From assembly GCA_050251735.1 (NCBI GenBank), contig JBFWMF010000006.1, forward strand, positions 80,590 through 144,589: 64,000 bases of DNA, in the 5' to 3' direction. Source of the stretch: Desulfitobacterium sp050251735. Lineage in GTDB: Bacteria > Bacillota > Desulfitobacteriia > Desulfitobacteriales > Desulfitobacteriaceae. The notes under the pieces are model-generated. The model saw only the letters and a program-made list of their open reading frames with translations. It was not told where the DNA came from and did no database searches. The translations under genes and the position numbers were made by a program. This document shows, piece after piece, positions 49,287 to 57,847 of this stretch. Every line of letters starts with the position of its first letter. The first letter of the stretch is position 1.

Positions 49287-51221
49287 TTATAATACCTTCT
49301 CTATAAACACTTTGACTATTTCTGGGTCAAACTGGGTGCCTGCACATCGCTTTAACTCGGCAATAGCTTCTTCTTTGTTTTTTGTTCTTTGGTAAGGCCT
49401 TTTGGCGGTCATAGCTTCATAGACATCAGCTACAGATATAATTCTGGATGCAAGGGGGATGTCCTCGCCCGTAAGGCCGCAGGGATACCCTTCACCATCC
49501 CAGCGTTCGTGGTGATAAAGGACAGGCTCAGCTAAGGAGACGTATTCATCTACGGATCTTAGCATTTGATAACCTGTTTCGGAATGTTTCTTAATGATCT
49601 CATACTCTTCGTCAGTGAGCTTTGAGGGTTTGTTTAATATATCGGCAGGTAAGGTGATTTTTCCGATATCATGTAAAGACCCTGCAGTCTTAATATCTCT
49701 TATCTCTTTTTCGCGTAAGTTCATCGCCCTTGCAATAGCTTCACAGTATTCAGAAACTCGTTCGGTATGAATTTGTTCAGAATCATATTTGAGGTTAATA
49801 TTTCGGAGTACGGTTTCAATAGTATGGCTGCGCATTGATTTGCCGGAGTGCCTTTTATTTTTATACATATTATTCTCAGCGTTAGTTATAATCCCATCGA
49901 TATCTTGATCGCTCCTAGTTTTAACGGCACAACCTGCAGCCAGTGAGACAATCACAGAGTCTAAAGTTATTTGGGAAGCAGTAGAGACGATCTTTTCTTG
50001 GATTTCTTTCGCTATGGTCTCGTTCGTTCTAGGAAGTACGATGGCAAATTCGTCGCCCCCTAATCTGCCAATAATATCACCGGCTCGGCAAGCCCCTTGC
50101 ATAACTTTGGCAACAGTTCTAAGCAATTGATCTCCCGCTTGGTGACCGAAAGCATCATTTGACAGTTTTAATCCATTGACATCGATAAAAATAAGCGCAA
50201 GGGGGAGGTTTTCCTCGGTATCCAATTGCTTGAGTATTTCACTTATGTATCGACGATTATAAAGGCCAGTTAGCGAATCGTGAAAACTCAGATATTCGAT
50301 TTGCCTTTGTTTTTCTCTTTTCTCAGTAATGTCTCGAAAAACAATAACAATTCCCGTAGCTTTTCCTGTGCTGCTCCGAATAGGAGCTGCACTTACTTCT
50401 ATAGGGGTCTCCGTGTTAGCTTTAGATAAGAGCAGAGTATAACCACTCATTTTAAAGATACCCGCTGTTTCTAGGACTTTTTGCACTGGGTTAGAGCATT
50501 TCTCTCGGGTGATTTCATGTATGACTTGGAATACTTCTCCGAGAGACTTCCCTAAGGCTTCTTCGCGGTTCCAAGCTGTCAGTTTTTCCGCTATGTTATT
50601 CATGACAAGAATATTTCCACAAACATCAGTGGCAATTACGCCTTCGCCGATGGAAAGGAGGGTAGCTTTAAATTGTTCCTTTTCATTGAAGATGATTTCT
50701 TCCATTTTGCGACGTTCGGTTATATCGCGAATGGTGCAGAGAAGTTTGTTCTTTGTCACCTTATCCCCGAGAATAATGCTGACTTGTATATCATACCAAC
50801 CGCGCCCCTCGTGTAAATCAAGATAATATTCAGCACGGCTTGGTTTGCCATATTGCAAGGTCGCTTCTATAGATTCTTTGATAGTACTTTTGGCCGGTTC
50901 AGGGAAGCCGATCTCATCATAGTGCTTGTTAAGAAAATCTTCAGGTTGTAAATATAAGACATCGCTTTCAGGATAATGAAACTCTATTATGGTTAATTGA
51001 TCATCCAGTACAAAAACCAGCTCTTGCAGGCTGTTAATCAACGCTGCCTGGCTACGATTCAGAGATTCTAGTTTGACAATATAATTCCTTACTTCATTTT
51101 CTAAACTATTTTTCTTCAATTCTATTTCACGAAAGATAATATCTTGGGGAGTTTTTATAGCTATTTGCATTACAGCTTTATAAATAAAATAGACGGACAG
51201 GATTTTAAAATAATGTCCCAA
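49287..51221 (-). CDS. PAS-PAS-GGDEF-HD-GYP c-di-GMP enzyme (3' part of a frameshifted gene)
   Basis: This 644-codon frame begins inside the last TM helix of a MASE3 sensor domain (GHYFKILSVYFIYKAV) and continues with two PAS domains (about 55-170 and 180-300), a GGDEF cyclase domain (about 315-470; RLGGDEFAIVLPR intact) and an HD-GYP phosphodiesterase domain (about 475-640; HDIGKITLP, HHERWDGEGYPCGL intact). Both active sites look functional. The MASE3 start lies in another frame at 51170-51940; one missing base near 51222 would join them. It is either a true mutation or a sequence error. Confidence 0.88.
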   Translation of the reverse strand: MGHYFKILSVYFIYKAVMQIAIKTPQDIIFREIELKKNSLENEVRNYIVKLESLNRSQAALINSLQELVFVLDDQLTIIEFHYPESDVLYLQPEDFLNKHYDEIGFPEPAKSTIKESIEATLQYGKPSRAEYYLDLHEGRGWYDIQVSIILGDKVTKNKLLCTIRDITERRKMEEIIFNEKEQFKATLLSIGEGVIATDVCGNILVMNNIAEKLTAWNREEALGKSLGEVFQVIHEITREKCSNPVQKVLETAGIFKMSGYTLLLSKANTETPIEVSAAPIRSSTGKATGIVIVFRDITEKREKQRQIEYLSFHDSLTGLYNRRYISEILKQLDTEENLPLALIFIDVNGLKLSNDAFGHQAGDQLLRTVAKVMQGACRAGDIIGRLGGDEFAIVLPRTNETIAKEIQEKIVSTASQITLDSVIVSLAAGCAVKTRSDQDIDGIITNAENNMYKNKRHSGKSMRSHTIETVLRNINLKYDSEQIHTERVSEYCEAIARAMNLREKEIRDIKTAGSLHDIGKITLPADILNKPSKLTDEEYEIIKKHSETGYQMLRSVDEYVSLAEPVLYHHERWDGEGYPCGLTGEDIPLASRIISVADVYEAMTAKRPYQRTKNKEEAIAELKRCAGTQFDPEIVKVFIEKVL

Positions 51222-51940
51222 AGATTAAAGACATCAAAAGGGTCTCCATAAAAAGTGAACATTAGGTCGGTGAGTATTGCGGAAAGGAAACTAAGATAGA
51301 GAAATCTTCGAACATTTTTATCAAATCTATCCCTTTTTAAGAACAGCAATAGGAGTGATATTAGAATTATACCTACAATGACATATTCACTTATTATTTT
51401 AAAAGGCGTTAATCCTTGACCTTCGATAAAGGCATTTGGGAAAAGTCCGGAAAAAATTAAGCTAACCCCGCTAATAGTTATTAGAGGGAAGAATAAATAG
51501 ATATAGTTAATCTTGATTTTTTTGCCTACCGAGAGGGTTGCCAAAAGCAAGGCAAAGCCCTCGACGTACCTAGAAAGAATCCAGAGCTGAGTTGGCAAGT
51601 TAGAATTATAACCTATAAATATATTCATCCCTTTATAGGCTATCATGTGTAGAAAATCAATAAGGATCATACATAGATAACCAGTGCTTAGTATTCTAAT
51701 GAAATGATTGTCAATATGAGTATTTGAATTAAAGACTATAAAAACGATCCCTAAGGAAACCGCAATACCATAACATTCCACAAAGGCATGAGATAAATTG
51801 TAGTTATATTCTCTAATGGCGAATAAGAAAGCTAATACAACGAGTTGGATAAAGGCGAACTTAGCAATTTGCACGGGCCTTTTCTCAACATTGTCTGTCA
51901 TATACTCCCCTCCTTTGGCCCTTTGTGTAAGAATGTACAA
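51170..51940 (-). CDS. MASE3 membrane sensor domain (5' part of the same frameshifted gene)
   Basis: This 256-codon frame encodes about seven TM helices of a MASE3 domain (GYLCMILIDFLHMIAYKGMNIF; NLPTQLWILSRYVEGFALL). After DPFDVFNL it leaves the family pattern and ends quickly (WDIILKSCPSILFIKL). The expected continuation, LGHYFKILSVYFIYKAV, is present one frame away. ATG 51940-side start: ribosome site GGAGGGG before the second Met (MTDNVEKRPVQ at about 51901), which is the likelier start. Together with the downstream frame it would give about 860 residues. Confidence 0.8.
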   Translation of the reverse strand: MYILTQRAKGGEYMTDNVEKRPVQIAKFAFIQLVVLAFLFAIREYNYNLSHAFVECYGIAVSLGIVFIVFNSNTHIDNHFIRILSTGYLCMILIDFLHMIAYKGMNIFIGYNSNLPTQLWILSRYVEGFALLLATLSVGKKIKINYIYLFFPLITISGVSLIFSGLFPNAFIEGQGLTPFKIISEYVIVGIILISLLLLFLKRDRFDKNVRRFLYLSFLSAILTDLMFTFYGDPFDVFNLWDIILKSCPSILFIKL

Positions 51941-52027
51941 TTTTCTTAGATATTCTCTACAATAACTGCTTTTACCTGCTATTCTGTCAATATTTTCGTG
52001 ACGATTGTGATCTTTACAATGTAAGCA

Positions 52028-52061
52028 TTAGGGATTGTATCATTGCTGGGGATGATGACTG
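52028..52061 (+). pseudogene. 34-bp relic of a fetB-like gene
   Basis: 31 of 34 bases match fetB positions 48278-48311, which encode LGIVSLPGMMTG; here the frame would read LGIVSLLGMMT. The flanks do not match. The fragment lies between genes on the plus strand. Confidence 0.55.
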
Positions 52062-52113
52062 TCTGTTATGATGCACAATATACGCCATGATTAGTAGTAT
52101 GGGTTTACTCGTG

Positions 52114-53244
52114 CTATCTTAGGGCGGACTCTAAGTCGCGAATTAAGTCCTCTGCAGCCTCGATACCTACGGATAGACGGAGCAGGCAATCGTCAACACC
52201 AAGCCTTGCCCTGACTTCTAAAGGAATATCGGCATGAGTTTGGGTGGCAGGATAAGTGATCAGGGATTCCACCCCACCAAGACTTTCAGCATAACAAATG
52301 ATCTCGAGGGATTTTAGAATCCTGGGGATAAGTGAAGAATCCTTCACCCGGAAGGAGAGCATAGCGCCAAAGCCTTTGGCTTGGTTGAGTTGAGTTGCAT
52401 GGCCGGGATGGTTTTTTAATCCGGGGTAGTAGACATCGGTGACCTTAGGATGATTTAATAACCACTGGGCGATTTGCAGGGCATTTTCCTCTTGAGCCTT
52501 CATGCGTAGGGCTAAGGTTTTTAGTCCTCGAATCATCAGCCACGAATCTTGGGGACCTAAGGTAGCTCCAAGTGAGTTCTGCAACCGTCCAAAGCGAGTG
52601 GCGAGTTTTTCACCTTTAACCACGACCAGTCCAGAGATAATATCATTGTGCCCTCCGAGATACTTGGTGCCGCTATGGACGACGATATCGGCTCCACACA
52701 GAAGAGGTTTCTGGAGGTAGGGGGTTAGGAAGGTATTGTCTACAATATCTAAGAGCCCGTGCTTTTGACAAAGGCGAGCGATTCCATGCAAGTCGGCGAT
52801 CTTCATCATTGGGTTGGTCGGTGTTTCAGTAAAAATAGCTTTGGTATGGGGGAGAATTTCCTTTTCTATGGCTTCAAGGTTACTAGTGTCGGCAAAGCTG
52901 ACTTGGAGGCCGAAGCGGTTAAAGACTTCCTCAAGTATGCGATATGTTCCCCCATAGAGATCCTCAGTGACAATAATATGGTCTCCATGAGAAAATAAAG
53001 TGAGTATTGTTGTAATAGCGCCCATGCCTGAGGAAAAAGCGAAGCCCTTTGTGCCTTCCTCCAAACGAGCGATGGCATCCTCTAGGACTTGGCGCGTGGG
53101 GTTATTCGTACGAGAATAATCGAAACCTGTGCTTTCCCCAAAGCCTGGATGGGCAAAAGTGGATGAATGGTAGATGGGAAAGCTAATCGCTCCTTTTGGA
53201 TCTAAGCGATTGCCGATCTGAGCAAGTTCGGTTAAAATATTCAT
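52114..53244 (-). CDS. metI: Cystathionine gamma-synthase/O-acetylhomoserine thiolyase (MetI-like)
   Basis: This 376-residue fold-I PLP enzyme of the trans-sulfuration family works in methionine synthesis. The PLP lysine is in HSGTKYLGGHND (about 195), with FDYSRTNNPTRQVLE and ESLGGVESLITYPATQTHADIP strongly resembling Bacillus MetI. The S-box riboswitch upstream supports a methionine role over lyase catabolism. It starts at ATG 53244 with AGGAGG. Confidence 0.9.
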   Translation of the reverse strand: MNILTELAQIGNRLDPKGAISFPIYHSSTFAHPGFGESTGFDYSRTNNPTRQVLEDAIARLEEGTKGFAFSSGMGAITTILTLFSHGDHIIVTEDLYGGTYRILEEVFNRFGLQVSFADTSNLEAIEKEILPHTKAIFTETPTNPMMKIADLHGIARLCQKHGLLDIVDNTFLTPYLQKPLLCGADIVVHSGTKYLGGHNDIISGLVVVKGEKLATRFGRLQNSLGATLGPQDSWLMIRGLKTLALRMKAQEENALQIAQWLLNHPKVTDVYYPGLKNHPGHATQLNQAKGFGAMLSFRVKDSSLIPRILKSLEIICYAESLGGVESLITYPATQTHADIPLEVRARLGVDDCLLRLSVGIEAAEDLIRDLESALR

Positions 53245-53280
53245 TTAGTAGTCCTCCTTTGTGGATTGGATAAAAACCAA

Positions 53281-53307
53281 ACAAAAACGACCTCATAGAG
53301 AGGTCGT
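53281..53307 (-). terminator. Riboswitch-controlled terminator
   Basis: ACGACCTC/GAGGTCGT 8-bp stem; on the minus strand TTTTTGTTTGG follows. It lies between the S-box aptamer and metI. Confidence 0.9.
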
Positions 53308-53324
53308 AAATGTTAATCTACTTC

Positions 53325-53425
53325 CTCTTATCTTCGAACATTAAAGTTCTCAGGATTTAGCACCTCGCAATAATGCAGGTTGCCGGGCTTCATCGGGCCA
53401 GTCCCTCCGCCACTCTTGATAAGAG
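53325..53425 (-). ncRNA. SAM-I (S-box) riboswitch
   Basis: The minus strand shows CTCTTATCAAGAG, GGCGGAGGGACTGGCCC, GATGAAGCCCGGCAACC, GGTGCTAAATCC and closing GATAAGAG, all in the canonical order. SAM binding should favour the terminator and turn metI off. Confidence 0.97.
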
Positions 53426-53583
53426 CTTTGACAAAAGTCAGTATTTAATTCATTTTTTAGATGGAAATTTGTTAGAATCAATATATACTATTCCTATGGG
53501 TTTTGCAATGATGTTTAGCATTGTTTTTGAACAAAACTAGCATAGAGAATCGCTAGCCTTATGAAATGCTTAGGAGGTAGATC

Positions 53584-54387
53584 ATGCAAAAGAAGTTGAA
53601 TCAGTTGAAGCAAATCATTAAAGAAATGGAATCTGCAGTGGTAGCGTTTTCGGGTGGGGTGGACAGCACGTTTCTCCTAAAAGTAACCCATGAGGTATTA
53701 GGTGATAACTGCCTAGCCATCATTGGGGAATCAGAAACTATGCCCACCACCGATTACAACAATGCTTTACAGCAGGTGAAAGAATTTGGGGCCGATTATT
53801 TAATCATAAAGACCGAGGAAATGACTAAGGAGGAATTTGTAAAGAATCCCCAAAACCGCTGCTATCATTGTAAGAATGAGTTGTTTACAAAGCTTTTAAC
53901 CATTGCTCAAGAAAAGAAGATCCAGTGGGTTCTGGATGGCAGCAATGCAGATGACTTAAAGGATTACCGCCCTGGAATGCAAGCTGCGAGAGCATTGGGG
54001 GTAAGAAGCCCGCTGCAAGAAGCAGGCCTAACTAAAGCGGAAATCCGTCAACTTTCCAAGGAAATGGGGCTTTCGACATGGGATAAGCCCTCTAGCCCGT
54101 GCTTATCCTCACGCTTTCCCTATGGCGAGGAGATCACCCTTGAAAAGCTTCAGCGGGTCGAGAGAGCAGAATCCTTGCTGAAGGATCTGGGGTTTAAAAA
54201 TTTGAGAGTTCGGCATCATCAAGATCTGGCTCGACTGGAGATCCCCCAAGAAGACTTTCCAAAACTCATGGAGCTGGACCCTGAGGATATCGTCGAACCT
54301 CTTAAGGAATTAGGTTTTACCTATATTACTCTAGATTTAGAGGGCTTTCGGAGCGGCAGTTTAAATACCGGGCTACATATTCATTAA
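53584..54387 (+). CDS. larE: LarE-type ATP-dependent sulfur transferase
   Basis: This 267-residue PP-loop protein has VAFSGGVDSTFLLKV at the N terminus, CYHCKNELF (about 98-106) and DKPSSPCLSSRFPYGEEIT (Cys about residue 177). In lactate racemase cofactor (NPN) synthesis, LarE converts carboxylates to thiocarboxylates. No larB or larC is in the window, so it may serve another thiolation. TTAGGAGG precedes the ATG. Confidence 0.88.
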   Translation: MQKKLNQLKQIIKEMESAVVAFSGGVDSTFLLKVTHEVLGDNCLAIIGESETMPTTDYNNALQQVKEFGADYLIIKTEEMTKEEFVKNPQNRCYHCKNELFTKLLTIAQEKKIQWVLDGSNADDLKDYRPGMQAARALGVRSPLQEAGLTKAEIRQLSKEMGLSTWDKPSSPCLSSRFPYGEEITLEKLQRVERAESLLKDLGFKNLRVRHHQDLARLEIPQEDFPKLMELDPEDIVEPLKELGFTYITLDLEGFRSGSLNTGLHIH

Positions 54388-54436
54388 TGAGTTTATGTTG
54401 CTTGATACCACTACCACTGATAATTTAGGTGCTTTT

Positions 54437-54468
54437 AGCGAACTAGTATAGGCTAGTTCGCTTTTTTG
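54437..54468 (+). terminator. Terminator after larE
   Basis: AGCGAACTAG/CTAGTTCGCT perfect 10-bp stem followed by TTTTTG. Confidence 0.9.
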
Positions 54469-54629
54469 TTGGTTTCTCTATAATTCGCACGATTTATAGG
54501 TTGATATGATATATATTTCCGGAAAGAAGGATTGGGGCATAAGGATAGAGAATCCATCATAAGTTAATGGTAAATAATGGAACATATATCATGACTGAGA
54601 CTGAAGACTAAACTGAGGGAGGGAGCGCT

Positions 54630-55490
54630 ATCAGGAAACGATGGATTATTCGCAGTGCCCTGCTTTTCCTGGGGATGGCACTATGTGTTGCATTCATGAA
54701 TATGGGTATCTTTCCAATAAGTGCCTTTAGGGGACCTAGTGCAGAAGAACTGGCTTATTCAGAAACGCAAGTCACCAATCCTGACCAAACCCCTCAGCAA
54801 AGAATGCAACAACAAAGAGCCAATTATGCTGCTTATGTTAAGAAGGTAAAGACCGCTGCAGCAGAGAATCCAAGTCCATCCAATAGTGGTTTAGTGAAAG
54901 AAGGGCTTCCGCAGTCAATAAGCACTGCGCCAACGGAACAACTTTTTCACGTGATTCCCAATCCCTATGTTCCTGACTTTATTCTTCAGGGTAATTATGT
55001 GGTTCATGGGAGTTCTCCGAATAAACGCTACACAGCTTATATCTATCCGGATGAGTGGGAAACCATCGGGGATATTTATATCAAAGATAGTGTTACCAGT
55101 AGTTGGTCACGACTCCAGCTGGACCAAGAGTATCGCGTAGAGTTGTGGGATTATTACGCTCCTGAAGGTCAATACACTCCGAAGAAGAAAATTCACTGGC
55201 TTAATGATGATGAGTTCATAACGATTATTGGCTTTGCTCATGGCACAGTATCTAAAGGAGGAGAGTTGGTTAAAGTACATCGATCCACGGGGAAGGGGGA
55301 TATACTTTATCCGGACGATCCTAAGTTTAATCAAGAGGTCGTGGATTTTGAACAAATAGGCAGTGATTTGGTTCTGAACATCAATCATATCGACGCTAAC
55401 GGTGTTTGCATAAATAAAGGTGAGATTAGGGTTCCGCTGAACCATTTAGACTTATTGAATCAAGGCGCGGTTGCTATTAGTAGAGATTGA
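54630..55490 (+). CDS. Exported DUF4652-like protein with unusual start
   Basis: The frame gives a good signal/anchor only if translation starts near ATC 54630 (RKRWIIRSALLFLGMALCV...), right after GAGGGAGGGAG; the first ATG in frame (54675) lies inside the hydrophobic segment and has no ribosome site. The mature part (about 100-270) resembles DUF4652: NKRYTAYIYPDEWETIGDIYIKD, WLNDDEFITIIGFAHGTVSKGGELV. A Gln-rich stretch (QQRMQQQ) precedes it. Role unknown. Confidence 0.68.
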   Translation: MRKRWIIRSALLFLGMALCVAFMNMGIFPISAFRGPSAEELAYSETQVTNPDQTPQQRMQQQRANYAAYVKKVKTAAAENPSPSNSGLVKEGLPQSISTAPTEQLFHVIPNPYVPDFILQGNYVVHGSSPNKRYTAYIYPDEWETIGDIYIKDSVTSSWSRLQLDQEYRVELWDYYAPEGQYTPKKKIHWLNDDEFITIIGFAHGTVSKGGELVKVHRSTGKGDILYPDDPKFNQEVVDFEQIGSDLVLNINHIDANGVCINKGEIRVPLNHLDLLNQGAVAISRD

Positions 55491-55502
55491 AAACAGACTC
55501 CC

Positions 55503-55531
55503 AACAGGCTCTCAATAGGGCCTGTTTTTTT
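55503..55531 (+). terminator. Terminator after the DUF4652-like gene
   Basis: AACAGGC/GCCTGTT stem followed by TTTTTTG. Confidence 0.85.
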
Positions 55532-55610
55532 GCTTTCCCCATCTTTCTTTAGCTTTTTAAGGAAAGAATGATATAATAGAAAATTGAGAACGATCAGGAG
55601 GGATTATCCT

Positions 55611-57776
55611 TTGGAATTTTCAAAAATCATCGCGCAAGAACTTGGTTTTCGGCCCCAGCAAATCAACGAGGCGATTCAACTCTTAGATGCAGGAAATACG
55701 ATTCCCTTCATCGCCCGTTATCGTAAAGAAGCAACAGGGGAGTTGGACGAGAATGTGCTCCGTAGCATTGTGGAGCGCTTGGAGTATTTAAGAAATTTAG
55801 AACATCGCAAGAGTGAAGTCTTGCGTTTGATTGAAGAACAAGGAAAGCTTACAGATGAGTTGGCCGTTCAGATAACCAAGGCAACTATTCTTCAAGAAGT
55901 GGAAGATATTTACCGCCCCTATAAGCAAAAACGTCGGACGCGGGCAACGGTGGCAAGGGAAAAGGGACTAGAACCCTTGGCACTGTGGATTTTAGAGCAA
56001 TATCCCAAAGCCCAACCCTTAGAAGAAGCTCAAAAATATATCAATGGGGAACTTGGTGTAGAAACTTCAGAAGAGGCAATTAGTGGTGCCTCGGATATTA
56101 TCGCGGAAATGATTTCCGATGATGCCACCATGCGTAAAAGGGTGCGGGAAGCAACTTTTCGCCTTGGTGATATGGTAGCTTCTGCGAAAAAAGCTGAAGA
56201 ACGCTCAGCCTATGAGATGTATTACGATTATCGAGAGCCTGTGAAGAAGCTGCCTCCCCATCGCATCCTTGCTTTGAATCGTGGCGAGAAGGAAGAGCTT
56301 CTCAGTGTGAAAGTGGAAGTTCCTGCAGAGCGCATTCTAGCCTTAATCGAACAGGTCTTTGTGAAGCAAGGTCCTGCAGCGGAAATCGTGCGTTCAGCAG
56401 CGGATGATTCTTATAAACGCTTAATAGCACCTTCTATTGAGAGAGAAATTCGGTCTGCTCTAAGTGATACAGCAGAAGAACAAGCGATCAAGGTCTTTGC
56501 CGGGAATTTGCGGCAACTTTTACTGCAACCTCCAGTGCGTGGGAAGGTGGTACTAGGGTTAGACCCGGGATTCCGGACCGGATGCAAATTTGCTGTAGTC
56601 GATGACACTGGCAAGCTCTTTCATGTAGGGGTTATTTATCCACATCCTCCCCAAAATAAGCGGGAAGAAGCTAAAAAAATACTGAGAGATACGATGGAAA
56701 AATACCAAGTGGATGTGATCGCCATCGGAAATGGTACAGCTTCACGGGAAACTGAGGAAGTAACAGCTGAGTTACTCCGTGAAAGCGGCTTAGCTTCTGA
56801 GTACATAATTGTTAGTGAAGCGGGTGCTTCGGTGTACTCTGCCTCTAAGCTGGCAGGAGAAGAGTTCCCGGATTTTGACCTCTCCTTGCGTAGCGCAGTC
56901 TCTATTGCTCGGCGCTTGCAGGACCCCTTGGCAGAGTTGGTTAAAATTGAACCCAAAGCCGTAGGAGTTGGGCAATATCAGCATGATGTTCAACCCAAAC
57001 GGCTTGAGGAATCCTTACATGGAGTCGTGGAATCGGCCGTTAATGCAGTTGGTGTGGATCTAAACACTGCCTCAATCTCCCTCCTTCAATATGTAGCAGG
57101 CCTTAAACCGACCATTGCTAAAAATATTGTGGCCTATCGGGAAAACCACGGGAAATTTAAGAAACGGGATCAGCTAAAGAAGGTCCCCCGTCTTGGTGAA
57201 CAGACCTATGTGCAGTGTGCTGGATTTATTCGTATCCCAGAAGGAGATAATCCGCTGGAAAACACACCAGTCCATCCTGAGTCCTACGAGCTTGCCCAAA
57301 ACATTTTGCATAAAGCAGGTTTTACCATCGAGGATCTCCAACAACGTTCTAATGAAGTTCGCCTAGGGATTGCTCAGCTAAGTCCAGAAGAATGTGCTCA
57401 AGAATTTAGTGCGGGTGTTCCTACAGTCAAAGATATTCTGGCCGCTCTCCAGCGACCTGGCCGAGATCCTCGGGAGGATTTGCCAAGGCCTAAATTGCGC
57501 CAAGATGTTACCCATCTCGAAGATTTGCAAGCTGGTATGATCCTGGAAGGGACCGTCAGAAATATCGTGGATTTTGGAGCCTTTATCGATATTGGAGTTA
57601 AACACGATGGTTTAGTGCATATTTCTCAGATCAGTGAAAAGTTTATTAAGCATCCTATGGAAGTGCTCTCTGTGGGGGATATTGTCAAAGTCCGCGTTTT
57701 AGGTATCGACTCGGTGCGTGAGCGAGTAAGTCTGTCCATGAAGGAAATACCAGTGGATGCATTAGTTTCAATGTAA
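55611..57776 (+). CDS. tex: Tex-family S1 RNA-binding transcription accessory protein
   Basis: This 721-residue protein has the Tex layout: N-terminal helical region (GNTIPFIARYRKEATGELDE), a YqgF/RNase H-like domain (VLGLDPGFRTGCKFAVVD), helix-hairpin-helix repeats (NTASISLLQYVAGLKPTIAKNI; KVPRLGEQTYVQCAGF) and a C-terminal S1 domain (GMILEGTVRNIVDFGAFIDIGV). It starts at TTG 55611 with AGGAGGG upstream; the frame to 55584 runs into the promoter. A -10 TATAAT is at 55572. Confidence 0.94.
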   Translation: MEFSKIIAQELGFRPQQINEAIQLLDAGNTIPFIARYRKEATGELDENVLRSIVERLEYLRNLEHRKSEVLRLIEEQGKLTDELAVQITKATILQEVEDIYRPYKQKRRTRATVAREKGLEPLALWILEQYPKAQPLEEAQKYINGELGVETSEEAISGASDIIAEMISDDATMRKRVREATFRLGDMVASAKKAEERSAYEMYYDYREPVKKLPPHRILALNRGEKEELLSVKVEVPAERILALIEQVFVKQGPAAEIVRSAADDSYKRLIAPSIEREIRSALSDTAEEQAIKVFAGNLRQLLLQPPVRGKVVLGLDPGFRTGCKFAVVDDTGKLFHVGVIYPHPPQNKREEAKKILRDTMEKYQVDVIAIGNGTASRETEEVTAELLRESGLASEYIIVSEAGASVYSASKLAGEEFPDFDLSLRSAVSIARRLQDPLAELVKIEPKAVGVGQYQHDVQPKRLEESLHGVVESAVNAVGVDLNTASISLLQYVAGLKPTIAKNIVAYRENHGKFKKRDQLKKVPRLGEQTYVQCAGFIRIPEGDNPLENTPVHPESYELAQNILHKAGFTIEDLQQRSNEVRLGIAQLSPEECAQEFSAGVPTVKDILAALQRPGRDPREDLPRPKLRQDVTHLEDLQAGMILEGTVRNIVDFGAFIDIGVKHDGLVHISQISEKFIKHPMEVLSVGDIVKVRVLGIDSVRERVSLSMKEIPVDALVSM

Positions 57777-57847
57777 TTATTATATCTGCAAGCATCGATT
57801 CGGACGGAATTAATTCCTAATGAGAATAAAGATTTTCGGAGGTAAGT

